A stretch of DNA of 64,000 nucleotides from positions 124,001 to 188,000 of the forward strand of contig JAEHOE010000112.1 in the NCBI GenBank assembly GCA_016858145.1, read 5' to 3'. Positions 22,801 to 34,800 of this stretch are shown here, in pieces. The first letter of the stretch is position 1; each line of letters opens with the position of its first letter. The notes under the pieces are model-generated. The model worked only from the letters and a program-made list of their open reading frames with translations. It did no database searches and had not been told where the DNA came from. This DNA comes from Edaphochlamys debaryana (Eukaryota; Chlorophyta; Chlorophyceae; Chlamydomonadales). Both the position numbers and the translations under genes were made by a program.

Positions 22801-25800
22801 CCACCGCCGCCTCCGCCACCGCCTGCTTTCCCCAGCATGTCCCCCGTGCCGGCTCAGCCGCTAGCACCTGGGACCACCCTTCCGCCTTCTCCACCCCCTC
22901 AGCTGCCGGATGCCCCACCGCCGCCACCCCCGCCCCCTCCTCCTCCTCCTGGCCCTCCGCCGATGGCGCCTCCTCCGGACAGCCCTCCTCCTCCACCTCC
23001 TCCTCCTCCGCCGCCCCCTCCGCATGCGCCGCCCATCGACCACGCTGCACCCACTGCACCGCAATCACCCCCACCCTCGGGGCCTCCTCCTCAGGCCCCG
23101 GATGCGCCTCCTCCTCCACCCCCGCCGCCGCCGCCGCCCCCGGGCCCGCTCCCGCCCTCGGCTCCTCCCCCCCGCCCCTCCTCCACCCCCTCCCCCTCCG
23201 CCGCCCCCCTCCTCCCGGCATCCCTCCCGCAACACCTGCTCCGGCTGTACCCGCATCGCCCATGGATGAGAGTCCTCCCTCGCCGCCTCCTGCCCAACCC
23301 GACCTCCCTCCGCCTCCTCCTCCGCCCCCTCCTCCGCCGCCGGGCCCCCCACCGACCTTGCCAGTTGAGGTCTCCGCCCCGCCTCCTCCGCCACCCCCGC
23401 CTCCGCCGCCCCCCTCCTCCCGCCTTCCCTCCTGTGTCGCCTGCTCCGGCTCAGCCCGCATCGCCCATGGATGAGAGTCCTCCCTCGCCGCCGCCGGACC
23501 AGCCTGGGATGCCCGCCTTGCCACCACCGCCTCCCCCGCCGCCCCCGGAGACACCACCCACGGCCCCCGTTCTGGTCGCGTCTCCTCCTCCGCCACCGCC
23601 CCCACCGCCGCCTCCGCCACCGCCTGCTTTCCCCAGCATGTCCCCCGTGCCGGCTCAGCCGCTAGCACCTGGGACCACCCTTCCGCCTTCTCCACCCCCT
23701 CAGCTGCCGGATGCCCCACCGCCGCCACCCCCGCCCCCTCCTCCTCCTCCTGGCCCTCCGCCGATGGCGCCTCCTCCGGACAGCCCTCCTCCTCCACCTC
23801 CTCCTCCTCCGCCGCCCCCTCCGCATGCGCCGCCCATCGACCACGCTGCACCCACTGCACCGCAATCACCCCCACCCTCGGGGCCTCCTCCTCAGGCCCC
23901 GGATGCGCCTCCTCCTCCACCCCCGCCGCCGCCGCCGCCCCCGGGCCCGCTCCCGCCCTCGGCTCCTCCCCCCGCCCCTCCTCCACCCCCTCCCCCTCCG
24001 CCGCCCCCTCCTCCCGGCATCCCTCCCGCAACACCTGCTCCGGCTGTACCCGCATCGCCCATGGATGAGAGTCCTCCCTCGCCGCCTCCTGCCCAACCCG
24101 ACCTCCCTCCGCCTCCTCCTCCGCCCCCTCCTCCGCCGCCGGGCCCCCCACCGACCTTGCCAGTTGAGGTCTCCGCCCCGCCTCCTCCGCCACCCCCGCC
24201 TCCGCCGCCCCCTCCTCCCGCCTTCCCTCCTGTGTCGCCTGCTCCGGCTCAGCCCGCATCGCCCATGGATGAGAGTCCTCCCTCGCCGCCGCCGGACCAG
24301 CCTGGGATGCCCGCCTTGCCACCACCGCCTCCCCCGCCGCCCCCGGAGACACCACCCACGGCCCCCGTTCTGGTCGCGTCTCCTCCTCCGCCACCGCCCC
24401 CACCGCCGCCTCCGCCACCGCCTGCTTTCCCCAGCATGTCCCCTGTGCCGGCTCAGCCGCTAGCGCCTGGGACCACCCTTCCGCCTTCTCCACCCCCTCA
24501 GCTGCCGGATGCCCCACCGCCGCCACCCCCGCCCCCTCCTCCTCCTCCTGGCCCTCCGCCGATGGCGCCTCCTCCGGACAGCCCTCCTCCTCCACCTCCT
24601 CCTCCTCCGCCGCCCCCTCCGCATGCGCCGCCCATCGACCACGCTGCACCCACTGCACCGCAATCACCCCCACCCTCGGGGCCTCCTCCTCAGGCCCCGG
24701 ATGCGCCTCCTCCTCCACCCCCGCCGCCGCCGCCGCCCCCGGGCCCGCTCCCGCCCTCGGCTCCTCCCCCCCCGCCCCTCCTCCACCCCCCTCCCCCTCC
24801 GCCGCCACCTCCTCCCGGCATCCCTCCCGCAACACCTGCTCCAGCTGTACCCGCATCGCCCATGGACGAGAGTCCACCCTCGCCGCCTCCTGCCCAACCC
24901 GACCTCCCTCCGCCTCCGCCTCCGCCCCCTCCTCCGCCGCCAGTCCCCCGACCGACCTTGCCGGTTGAGGTCTCCGCCCCGCCTCCTCCGCCACCTCCAC
25001 CTCCGCCGCCCCCTCCTCCGGCTTTCCCTCCAGTGTCCCCCGTACCAGCGCAGCCTGCAGCTCCAGGGGACCTGAGCCCTCCCTCGCCGCCGCCGGGGCA
25101 ACCCGACATGCCCCCGCCGCCACCCCCCCCGCCGCCACCCCCGCCGGGTCCACCTCCTTCCTCTCCACCGCCCGGTGCCCCTCCCCCGCCCCCACCTCCC
25201 CCGCCGCCCCCTCCCCCGGGAATGCCGCCTACGGGCGACGCCCGTACTCCGGACGCGCCTCAGCTCCCTCCACCCACCGCTCCCCCGCCTGCCTTCCCTG
25301 ACGCTCCGCCTCCCCCACCCCCGCCGCCCCCGCCGCCGCCCGACCCGCCGTCGCCGCAGCGCCATCGGCCGCCGCACCCAGCCAAGGGTCGCCCCACGAA
25401 AGGGGACGAGCCGGCTGCTCCGCCGCCGCCGCCCCCGCCCCCTCCTCCGCCGCCGCCGCCGGACGCCCCTCCTGTGGATCGCACAGCTCCAACAGCACCG
25501 CAGTCTCCTCCACCCTTGGGGCCGCCCCCTCAAGCCCCGGATGCGCCTCCGCCTCCGCCTCCGCCCCCTCCGCCGCCACCGGGCCCCCAACCGACCTCGC
25601 CGGTTGAGCTCTCTGCCCCGCCTCCTCCGCCCCCTCCCCCTCCGCCGCCCCCTCCTCCCGCCTTCCCTCCCGTGTCGCCTGCTCCGGCTGTACCCGCATC
25701 GCCCATGGATGAGAGTCCTCCCTCGCCGCCGCCTGCTCAACCCGACCTCCCTCCGCCTCCGCCGCCGCCCCCGCCGCCGCCTCCGGGCCCCCCACCAGCT

Positions 25801-28800
25801 TCCCCAGTTCTGGTCGCGTCTCCTCCTCCGCCCCCGCCCCCACCGCCGCCTCCGCCTCCGCCTGCTTTCCCCAGCATGTCCCCTGTGCCGGCCCAGCCGC
25901 TGGCACCTGGGACCACCCTTCCGCCTTCTCCGCCCCCTCAGCTGCCGGATGCCCCACCGCCGCCACCCCCACCCCCGCCTCCTCCTCCTGGCCCCCCGCC
26001 GCTCTCCCCGTCCCCCGTGCCGCCTCCCCCGCCTCCTCCCCCGCCTCCACCGCCGCCGCCCCACGCCCCTCCTGTGGATCACACGGCACCCACGGAGCCG
26101 CAGTCCCCGCCGCCCACCGGGCCGCCCCCTCAGGCCCCGGATGCGCCGCCGCCGCCACCCCCACCGCCGCCTCCTCCTCCTGGCCCTCCGCCGATGGCGC
26201 CTCCTCCGGACGCGCCCCCTCCCCCGCCGCCGCCGCCGCCGCCCCCACCACCTGCGCTGCCCCCTCCGCCGCAGCAACCCTCCGCGCCTCTGTCTCCGGG
26301 TCCGACCGCCCCTCCGCCGGGCGCGCCTGACACGCCTCCTCCTCCGCCTCCACCACCCCCTCCGCCGCCGACACCCCTTCCCCCTGCGCCTCTCGAGCTG
26401 GCGTCCCCTCCGCCCCCTCCCCCACCGCCGCCTCCTCCGCCGCCTCCCGCTTTCCCTCCCGTGTCACCCGGGCCTGCACAGCCCACGACCCCGGAGGGCG
26501 TGAGCCCTCCTTCCCCTCCGCCGGACCAGCCCTCAACGCCTCCTCCGCCACCCCCACCCCCACCGCCGCCTCCAGGGCCTCCTCCGCAGTCCCCCATGCC
26601 ACTCCCGCCTCCCCCCACCGCCCCCTCCCCCCGCCGCCGCCTCCCCCGACTGCGCCCGCGACCGGCGGCCCACAGCCCCCGGACACCGTCGAGCACCCAC
26701 CGCCGGACGCCCCGCCGCCATCCCAACCAGACGCCCCTCCCCCACCCCCGCCACCTCCACCTCCCCCCCCTGGCCCTCCGCCAGTGGCACCTCCTCCGGA
26801 CAGTCCTCCTCCACCCCCTCCCCCGCCGCCGCCACCCCCGCCCCATGCCCCGCCCTTCGACTACACGGCACCCACCGAGCCGCAGTCCCCTCCGCCCTCC
26901 GGTCCGCCCCCTCAGGCCCCGGACGCTCCACCGCCGCCTCCACCGCCGCCGCCTCCTCCTCCTGGCCCTCCGCCGATGGCGCCTCCTCCGGACCGCCCTC
27001 CTCCTCCGCCACCTCCTCCCCCGCCGCCGCCGCCCCAGGCGCCGACAACGAGCTGGCCTCAGCCCCCAGAGACAACTGACTACCTGCCGCCGGACGCCCC
27101 GCCGCCGGGGCAACCGGACACGCCGCCCCCGCCCCCGCCTCCGCCGCCGCCGCCTCCGGGCCCCCCACCAGCTTCCCCAGTTCTGGTCGCGTCTCCTCCT
27201 CCGCCCCCGCCCCCACCGCCGCCTCCGCCTCCGCCTGCTTTCCCCAGCATGTCCCCTGTGCCGGCTCAGCCGCTGGAGCCCGGGACTTCCGTTCCACCCT
27301 CTCCGCCCCCTCAGCTGCCGGATGCCCCACCGCCGCCACCCCCACCCCCCGCCTCCTCCTCCTGGCCCGCCGCCGCTCTCGCCGTCCCCCGTGCCGCCTC
27401 CCCCGCCTCCTCCCCCGCCTCCACCGCCGCCGCCCCGCGCCCCTCCTGTGGATCACACGGCACCCACGGAGCCGCAGTCCCCGCCGCCCTCCGGTCCGCC
27501 CCCTCAGGCCCCGGATGCGCCGCCGCCGCCACCCCCACCTCCGCCTCCTCCTCCTGGCCCTCCGCCGATGGCGCCTCCTCCGGATGTGCCCCCTCCCCCA
27601 CCTCCTCCTCCACCTCCCCCGCCACCAGCGCTGCCCCCTCCGCCGCAGCAACCCTCCGCGCCGCTGTCTCCGGGCCCCGCTGCCCCTCCGCCGGGCGCTC
27701 CTGACACGCCTCCTCCTCCGCCTCCACCACCCCCACCGCCGCCGACCCCCCTTCCCCCCGCGCCTCTTGAGCTGGCGTCCCCTCCGCCACCTCCCCCACC
27801 TCCTCCTCCGCCGCCCCCTCCCGCTTTCCCTCCCGTGTCACCCGGGCCCGCGCAGCCCGCATCGCCCCTGGACAGCTCGCCTTCCCCTCCACCGGACCAG
27901 CCCTCAACGCCTCCTCCGCCACCCCCCACCCCCACCGCCACCCCCAGGTCCCCCACCCACGGCCCCCGTCGTGCATGCGTCGCCACCCCCTCCCCCTCCA
28001 CCGCCGCCACCGCCCCCTCCTCCTGCGTTCCCGCCCGTGTCCCCTGTGCCGACCCAGCCGCTGGCACCTGACGCTGCCGTTCCGCCTTCCCCGCCGCCTC
28101 AGCTGCCCGATGCCCCACCGCCGCCACCCCCACCCCCCCCCTCCTCCTCCTGGCCCCCCCGCCGCTCTCGCCGTCCCCCGTGCCCCCGCCCCCGCCTCCT
28201 CCCCCGCCACCACCGCCGCCGCCCCATGCCCCGCCCTTCGACTACACGGCACCCACGGAGCCGCAGTCCCCTCCGCCGTCCGGTCCGCCCCCGCAGGCCC
28301 CGGATGCGCCGCCGCCTCCTCCTCCACCCCCGCCTCCTCCTCCTGGCCCTCCGCCGATGGTGCCTCCTCCGGACGCGCCCCCGCCTCCGCCTCCACCTCC
28401 ACCACCCCCACCTCCGGTGGCGCCTCCTCCTCCCACGGTAAGTTCATACCCTGCTCGCCTGTCGCGGAGTCCGTCCGCCTGCGCAGGCTGAAGCACGGTG
28501 CTCCCCCGCTGAGTTTCTTGGAGCCTCGCTGATCCGGCTCCCTCCTCGCGCCCCGCTCTGGAGCGTTGCTGACACCCCGTGCACTCCCCCCTGCCCCCCG
28601 CCCCCAGTTGTCCCGGGACCGGACCCCTGACGCCCCTCCGGATGCGCCGCCGCCCGATGCACCGACAACGCCCCCGCCGCCCCCGCCGCCCCCGCCACCG
28701 CCGCCAGACAAGCCCCCTCCCTCGCCGGCCCCGGACTCGCCCCCGCCGCCGCCCCCGCCACCCCCGCCGCCCCCTCCCGGAGCCCCGCCTGCACCAGAGG

Positions 28801-31800
28801 CGCCCCTGGCTCCCCTCTCGCCGCCCCCCGTTGACGCCACCAGCCCGCCGCCGCCGCCGGACCAGCCAAACGCGCCCCCGCCGCCGCCGCCCCCGCCACC
28901 GCCTCCCCCAGAGTCACCGCCGCCGCCTGGACTCCCACCACCGCCCCCTCCTCCCCCGCCGCCGCCTCCCCCTCCCCCGCCAAGGATTCCCACGTCTCCC
29001 GTCTTCAAGCAGCCCCCGCCGGACGCTCCCACGGGGCCGCCGCCCAACCTTCCGGGTGCCCCGCCGCCGCCGCCCCCTCCGCCGCCTCCGCCGCCGGACA
29101 AGCCGTCACCTCCCCTCCCACACGTGGATTCTCCTCCTCCCCCCCCCTCCGCCCCCACCCCCTCCGCCGCCGCCAAACATGCCCCCGGCCCTCGGGCGTG
29201 CACCCACCTCCCCTCTCGCCCCGCCGCCCGACTTCCCGCCGCCGGACCTCGAGAACGCACCTCCTCCTCCGCCGCCGCCACCTCCACCGCCGCCCACGCC
29301 GCCCCCACACGCTCCGCCCGTGACCCCTAACGCGCCCCCGCCGCCGCCTCCCCCGCCACCGCCCCCCCCGCCACCGCGTATCCCCGATGCCCCGACTGCG
29401 CCCGCAGCGCCCCTGGAGCCCGGGTCGAGTCCGTCTAGGCCTGACTGGCCAAGCACGCCGCCTCCGCCTCCGCCGCCTCCACCTCCGCCGCCAGAGGTCC
29501 CTCCCCCTCCGTCCCCGGGCCTGCCCCCTCCTCCGCCGCCGCCCCCGCCCCCACCGCCGCCCCCACAAGTCCCCACCACACCCGAGATGCCCTCGGCCCC
29601 CGACTTCCCGCCGCCCGTTGACTCCACCCGCCAGTCCCCGCCGCCGCCGCCTGACCTGCCATCTGCGCCGCCGCCGCCCCCGCCGCCACCCCCGCCGCCG
29701 CCGCCGAACCTGCCGCCGCCTGGACTCCCGCCACCGCCCCCTCCTCCCCCGCCACCGCCTCCCCCTCCGCCTCCGGGAGTGCCCACGTCTCCGGCCTTCA
29801 AGCAGCCCCCGCCGGACGCTCCCGCAGGGCCGCCGCCCCACCTGCCTGGCGCCCCTCCGCCACCTCCTCCACCTCCGCCGCCGCCGCCCCCCATCATCCC
29901 TCCGCCTGCTCCGCACGTGGATTCGCCGCCGCCCCCGCCGCCGCCCCCGCCACCGCCGCCGCCGCCGAACGCGCCGCCGGTCATGGGGCCCGCCCCCTGG
30001 TCCCCCGTCAGCCCGCCGCCCGACGGCCCGCCCCCGCAGGCGCCCAACGCGCCGCCGCCACCCCCGCCGCCGCCGCCGCCGCCGCCGGACTCGCCGCCGC
30101 CAGATGCGCCTCCGCCGCCGCCAGATGCGCCCCCGCCGCCGCCACCTCCGCCGCCGCCACCTCCGCCCGGCACCCCCGACACGCCCACGCAGCCTCTGGC
30201 CCCTCCAGGGTCCCCCTTCTCCTTCAGCCCGCCCCCCGCCTTCCCGGATACGCCTCCCCCGCCTCCCCCGCCGCCGCCACCGCCGCCAGACCCGCCGCCA
30301 TCCCCTTTCCCGCCCCTCTCGCCTCCTCCTCCGCCACCCCCACCACCGCCTCCTCCTCCTGGCACCCCAGACAACCCCACAATGCCCGCGGCGCCCGACT
30401 TTCCGCCGCCTGCTGACTCCACCCGCCAGTCGCCGCCGCCGCCACCCGACCAGCCCCTGGCACCCCCGCCGCCGCCGCCGCCGCCGCCACCCCCACCGCC
30501 GGGGACGCCGCCCCTCACCCCCGACGCTCCGCCTCCTCCTCCTCCGCCGCCACCTCCGCCGCCCCCGCCGGCCGCCCCGGAGACACGGTCCCCGAACCCG
30601 GTCCAGCCGCCGCCGGACGCCCCCGCCTTCCCCCCGCCGGATGCGCCAGGCGCTCCGCCGCCGCCGCCGCCACCTCCTCCTCCGCCGCCGCCCCTGTCGC
30701 CGCCGCCGCCCTACCCCAGCCCGCCCCCGCCGCCCCCACCGCCGCCTCCACCGCCGCCGCCCGTGTCTCCGCCTCCCCCAGGGGTGAGCCGCGAGCGCCC
30801 TCCCTGCAGCTGCTCGCCTGGCGCCGTGGGCGCTGTCTCGATCCGCCTGAGATTGGATCTGCTTTACGAGCTCCCGTACAATCTCTCGCACTGCCTCTGC
30901 ACAGATGCTGATTCCCTTGTGCTTCCCGAGCCATCCCTGTCCCCATCCTCACCATACCGCCTGTCCCCTGCCCCCCACAGGCTCCGATGGGCTATCCGGG
31001 GGCCCCGCCCATTTCCCCCCCGCCAGACGCGCCCATGGCCCCTCCCCCGCCGCCGCCGCCCCCGCCGCCGCCGCCGCCCCATGCGCCGCCGCCGCCCTAC
31101 CCCAGCCCTCCCCCGCCGCCCCCGCCCCCGCCCCCCCCGCCCCCCCCAGGCACCCCCGACTTCCCCCCCCTGCCCGGCTACCCCAACCAACCCATGCTCA
31201 CCGTCACACCCCCCGCGCCTCCGCCCGACGGCCCCGCCACCCCGCCGCCGCCGCCGCCACCACCGCCGCCGCCACCTCCGCACGCCCCGCCCGCGCCCGT
31301 CGTGTACCCCCCGCCTCCGCCGCCACCCCCTCCTCCTCCGCCGCCGCCGCCGCCCGCGACTCCCAACCTCGAGCCCGGGCTGCCCGGTGCGCCGCCCTCC
31401 ATGCCGCCAGACAGCCCCCCGCCCGACCTAGACATCATGGCACCCCGGCAGCCGCCGCCACCGCCGCCGCCGCCGCCGCCACCCCCGCCGGGAGCGCCGC
31501 CCTTGGAACCCGCGGAGAGCCCGCCGCCGCCGCCACCACCTCCGCCGCCGCCGCCGCCGCCAGCGGTGCCAGTGAGGTCGACGCCGACGCCGCTGGCCCC
31601 GGCCCTGCCGCCCCCCGACGGCCCGCCACCTCAGGCCCCCGGTGCGCCCCCGCCGCCGCCGCCGCCGCCGCCCCCACCACCGCCCAACCTGCCACCATCT
31701 CCAAACCCCGACTCGCCGCCGCCGCCGCCGCCTCCCCCGCCGCCGCCACCTCCTGTGTCGCCGCCGCCCCCGGGGGTGAGCACGCGCCTGTGCATGGGCG

Positions 31801-34800
31801 CACCCGCTGGCCCCTGCCTAGTGCATGTCAACTTTTAGGGATAGGGCTAGGGTCATCTGCCGCCCTTGCTTTTTCTTCTTCTCCATACCTGAGCTGCTTC
31901 CCTGCCTTCGCCCCGTCCCTGCCCACGCAGCTGCCGCTGGCACCCGTAGCGCCCCCTGCAGATGACGTGCCACCTCCCCCAGACTTTCCAGCCAACCCTC
32001 CACCGCCGCCTCCACCACCGCCACCGCCGCCGCCAGACCTGCCACCGCCGACCCCGTACGGCGCTCCGCCCCCGCCGCCGCCGCCTCCTCCGCCGCCCCC
32101 GCCTGGGGCCCCCGATCAGCCTTCCCTGCCCGGCGTGCCAGACTCTCCGCCGCCCGTCGACGCCTTCAGTCCGCCGCCGCCGCCAGACTTCCCGGGCGCC
32201 CCGCCACCCCCGCCGCCGCCGCCACCGCCGCCGCCGCCGGGGACCCCCCCCTTGGAACCCACGGAGAGCCCTCCGCCGCCGCCGCCGCCCCCACCGCCGC
32301 CGCCACCGCCGGCGGAGCCGGAGACTCGGTCGCCGCGGCCCGCAATTCCGCCGCCCCAAGCCCCCACCCCGCCCCCGCCGGACTTCCCTAACACGCCTCC
32401 CCCGCCACCACCGCCCCCGCCGCCGCCGCCTCCTCTGGCACCGCCGCCGTCGTCCCCTTCCCCACCGCCCCCTCCGCCGCCGCCGCCGCCGCCGCCGCCC
32501 CCCGTGTCCCCACCGCCGCCCTTCGTCTCCGCGCCCCAAATGCCCAATATGCCCCTCCCTCCGCCCTCGCCCATCCCCCCCAGCCCTCCGCCACCCGTCC
32601 CCCGGCCGCCCCCGCCGCCTCCCCCCCCCGACATCCCCTACAACCCCGACCCGCCCATCCCCATGAGCCCCCCGCCGCCCCCGCCCCCGCCTCCGCCGCC
32701 CATCCCGCCCCCGCCCCCGCCCCCCCCCGCCCCCGCCCCCCGCCGCCCGCGTGGCCCTCCCCCCCGCCGCCCCCGCCCCCGCCCCCGCCGCCCCTCAACG
32801 CAGTGGAGCAGATCCTGGGCGCCCCTCCGCCCCCGCCCCCCGCCAACAGGTGCGCACCCCAACAGGCCTGTACGCTGCGGCGCCGCAGCCCTCGCCCGCT
32901 GTCACGGCGTGCGGCGTGACGCCCTCGGGCTCTGCCTGGCCACTCTCCCTCTCGCTTTCCTTGCTGGCGAAGCCACGCGATCCCGCTCAGGGCTCAGATC
33001 TCACGCCTCTTCTGCCCCCCCTCCCCTTCCTCTCAACCCCCACCCCACCCCCCTGCGCAGCACGGAGCTGAGCCTGGACGACATCAGCGGCCTGGTGCGT
33101 GCGGGGAGGGCGGGGAGGCCACCCTGAGAGCGTCGCTGCGTCCGCTCCTCTCACCCCCCCGTTAGCTCTTCCCCCCCAGCAACAAGCACACCCCCTTCCC
33201 CCCTCTCCCCCCTGCCCACCCCACCCCCCAGGGCGAGGACGCCACGCAGCAGCCGGGCGACGCCTTCGACCCCTCCGAGTACACCACCGTGCCCGTGGTC
33301 ATGGCCAACCTGACCGTGGTGGGGGACGCGTGGATGCAGCCGCTGCTCTACGCCCCCACCTCCCTGCGCGCCTTCGAGGACGCACTGCGCGTGGCGCTGC
33401 CCCTGGACGCATTCCGGCTGCGGCTGCGCGTCAACAAGCTGACGTGGCGCACCGGGGACTGGCTGGAGGAGCAGCGCCTGCGGCAGCTGGCGGGCAGGGC
33501 CTCGCCGCCGCCCTCCCCGCCGCGGCCGCCGCCCTCCCCCGGCGCGCGCCCCGCCTCGCCCCCCCCGCCGCCGCCCCCCCCGCCGCCCAACAACGACACC
33601 TCCTGGCCGCGCATGACCTTCTTCCTGGAGGTGGGGGGGAGGAGCGGGTTTGAGGGCTCGTGGAGGAGGAGGGTCTCTACTTTGGGCGCTGCGATGCTTC
33701 GAGCGTGCTGAGGTGCATGCGTTGCATGCCCGGCGCCTGGCTGGCACCAACCGAACACCTCCGCAACCCCCCCCCCAAACCGCCACCACTTATCAGCTTC
33801 AAACACCCCACTCCCACCACCCACCCCCACAGGTGTACGTGCAGGACAGCACGGTGCTGGACGTGCGGCGGGGCCTGGGGTCGCAGGTGCTGGTGGACCT
33901 GCTGCGCTTCAGCCGCTTCCCCGTGTACGCCATTTCGCTGCTCACCACGCGGTCCACCAGCTTCCAGGTGCGCAGTGGGCACTGCTGCTCTCCCAGGGGC
34001 CGTGTGGAGGGATGATGGGGGCGAGGGGGAGAGGGGGACTGCGGATGAGGCGCTGCGCAGCGTGGGGAGCTGGCCTGACTCCCAGCGGGGAGGGCTGGGC
34101 TTGGCATCCCTCCAGACACACACCGGTACTTCCCTACCCACCACCTTCTCTACCCACAACTCCTCTCTCCCCGCTCCCCCCCCAGGTCCTGACCCGGCGC
34201 ATGGAGGACGTGGACCCCTCCCCGCCCGTGCTCTCCCTCGTGGGCGACCCCGAGCTCTTCCTGGACCAGTACTCGGCCTGGGAGGACCCGGGCGTGCTGG
34301 CGCTGGACGTGCCGGACGGAGTCATCGACGCGGACCGGGTGGTCATGCAGGCGGGTCGACGGGGGGAGAAGGAAGCGGGAGGGAAAGGCGTCCGGCGGTG
34401 GCGGGGTGGGCTTCGCGCCGGCTTGGTTGGGCTGCACGACCCTATCACCTGCGGCTGCGACGGTCTGTCCAAACCTCCCCCTCCCGCCTCCTCCGCAGCT
34501 CTACCGCCCCAACGAGTCCCGCTACTGCTGCGAGCAGTCGCTGCCCATCGACACATCGGTGCTCACCGCCTCCAAGGGCGGGCCCTACACCATCGCGTAC
34601 GACGTGTGGGACTACAAGTTCAACGCGTGAGTGCTACGGGGAGGAGGCTGGGAAGAGGAGGGGCGGGGAGGGGGCCGTTTTTGAGCTGAGCTGGGGCAGG
34701 GAGGGCGCAGGTGGGGGGTCATGCCTCCATGCGACCCTCCCGTTCCTCCACCCCTAACCCCCCACCCATAACCCCCCACCCCTACCCCTACCCCTACCCC

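Noticed and set aside
22289..25195. Very long minus-strand open frame (over 900 codons) opposite the proline exon
   Set aside because: It is the antisense of polyproline codons, giving only Gly/Glu/Ala-rich repeats, and has no splice or start context. CCN-rich DNA is stop-poor in other frames.
29005..30891. Arginine-rich minus-strand open frame opposite exon 7
   Set aside because: Antisense shadow of the C-rich exon, with no protein-like composition.
32850..33060. Boundary between two separate genes after the proline exons
   Set aside because: Donor AACAG/GTGCGC and acceptor CGCAG/C give a phase-correct serine codon, and no stop, TGTAA signal or new start is present. One gene is the simpler reading, though cDNA is needed.
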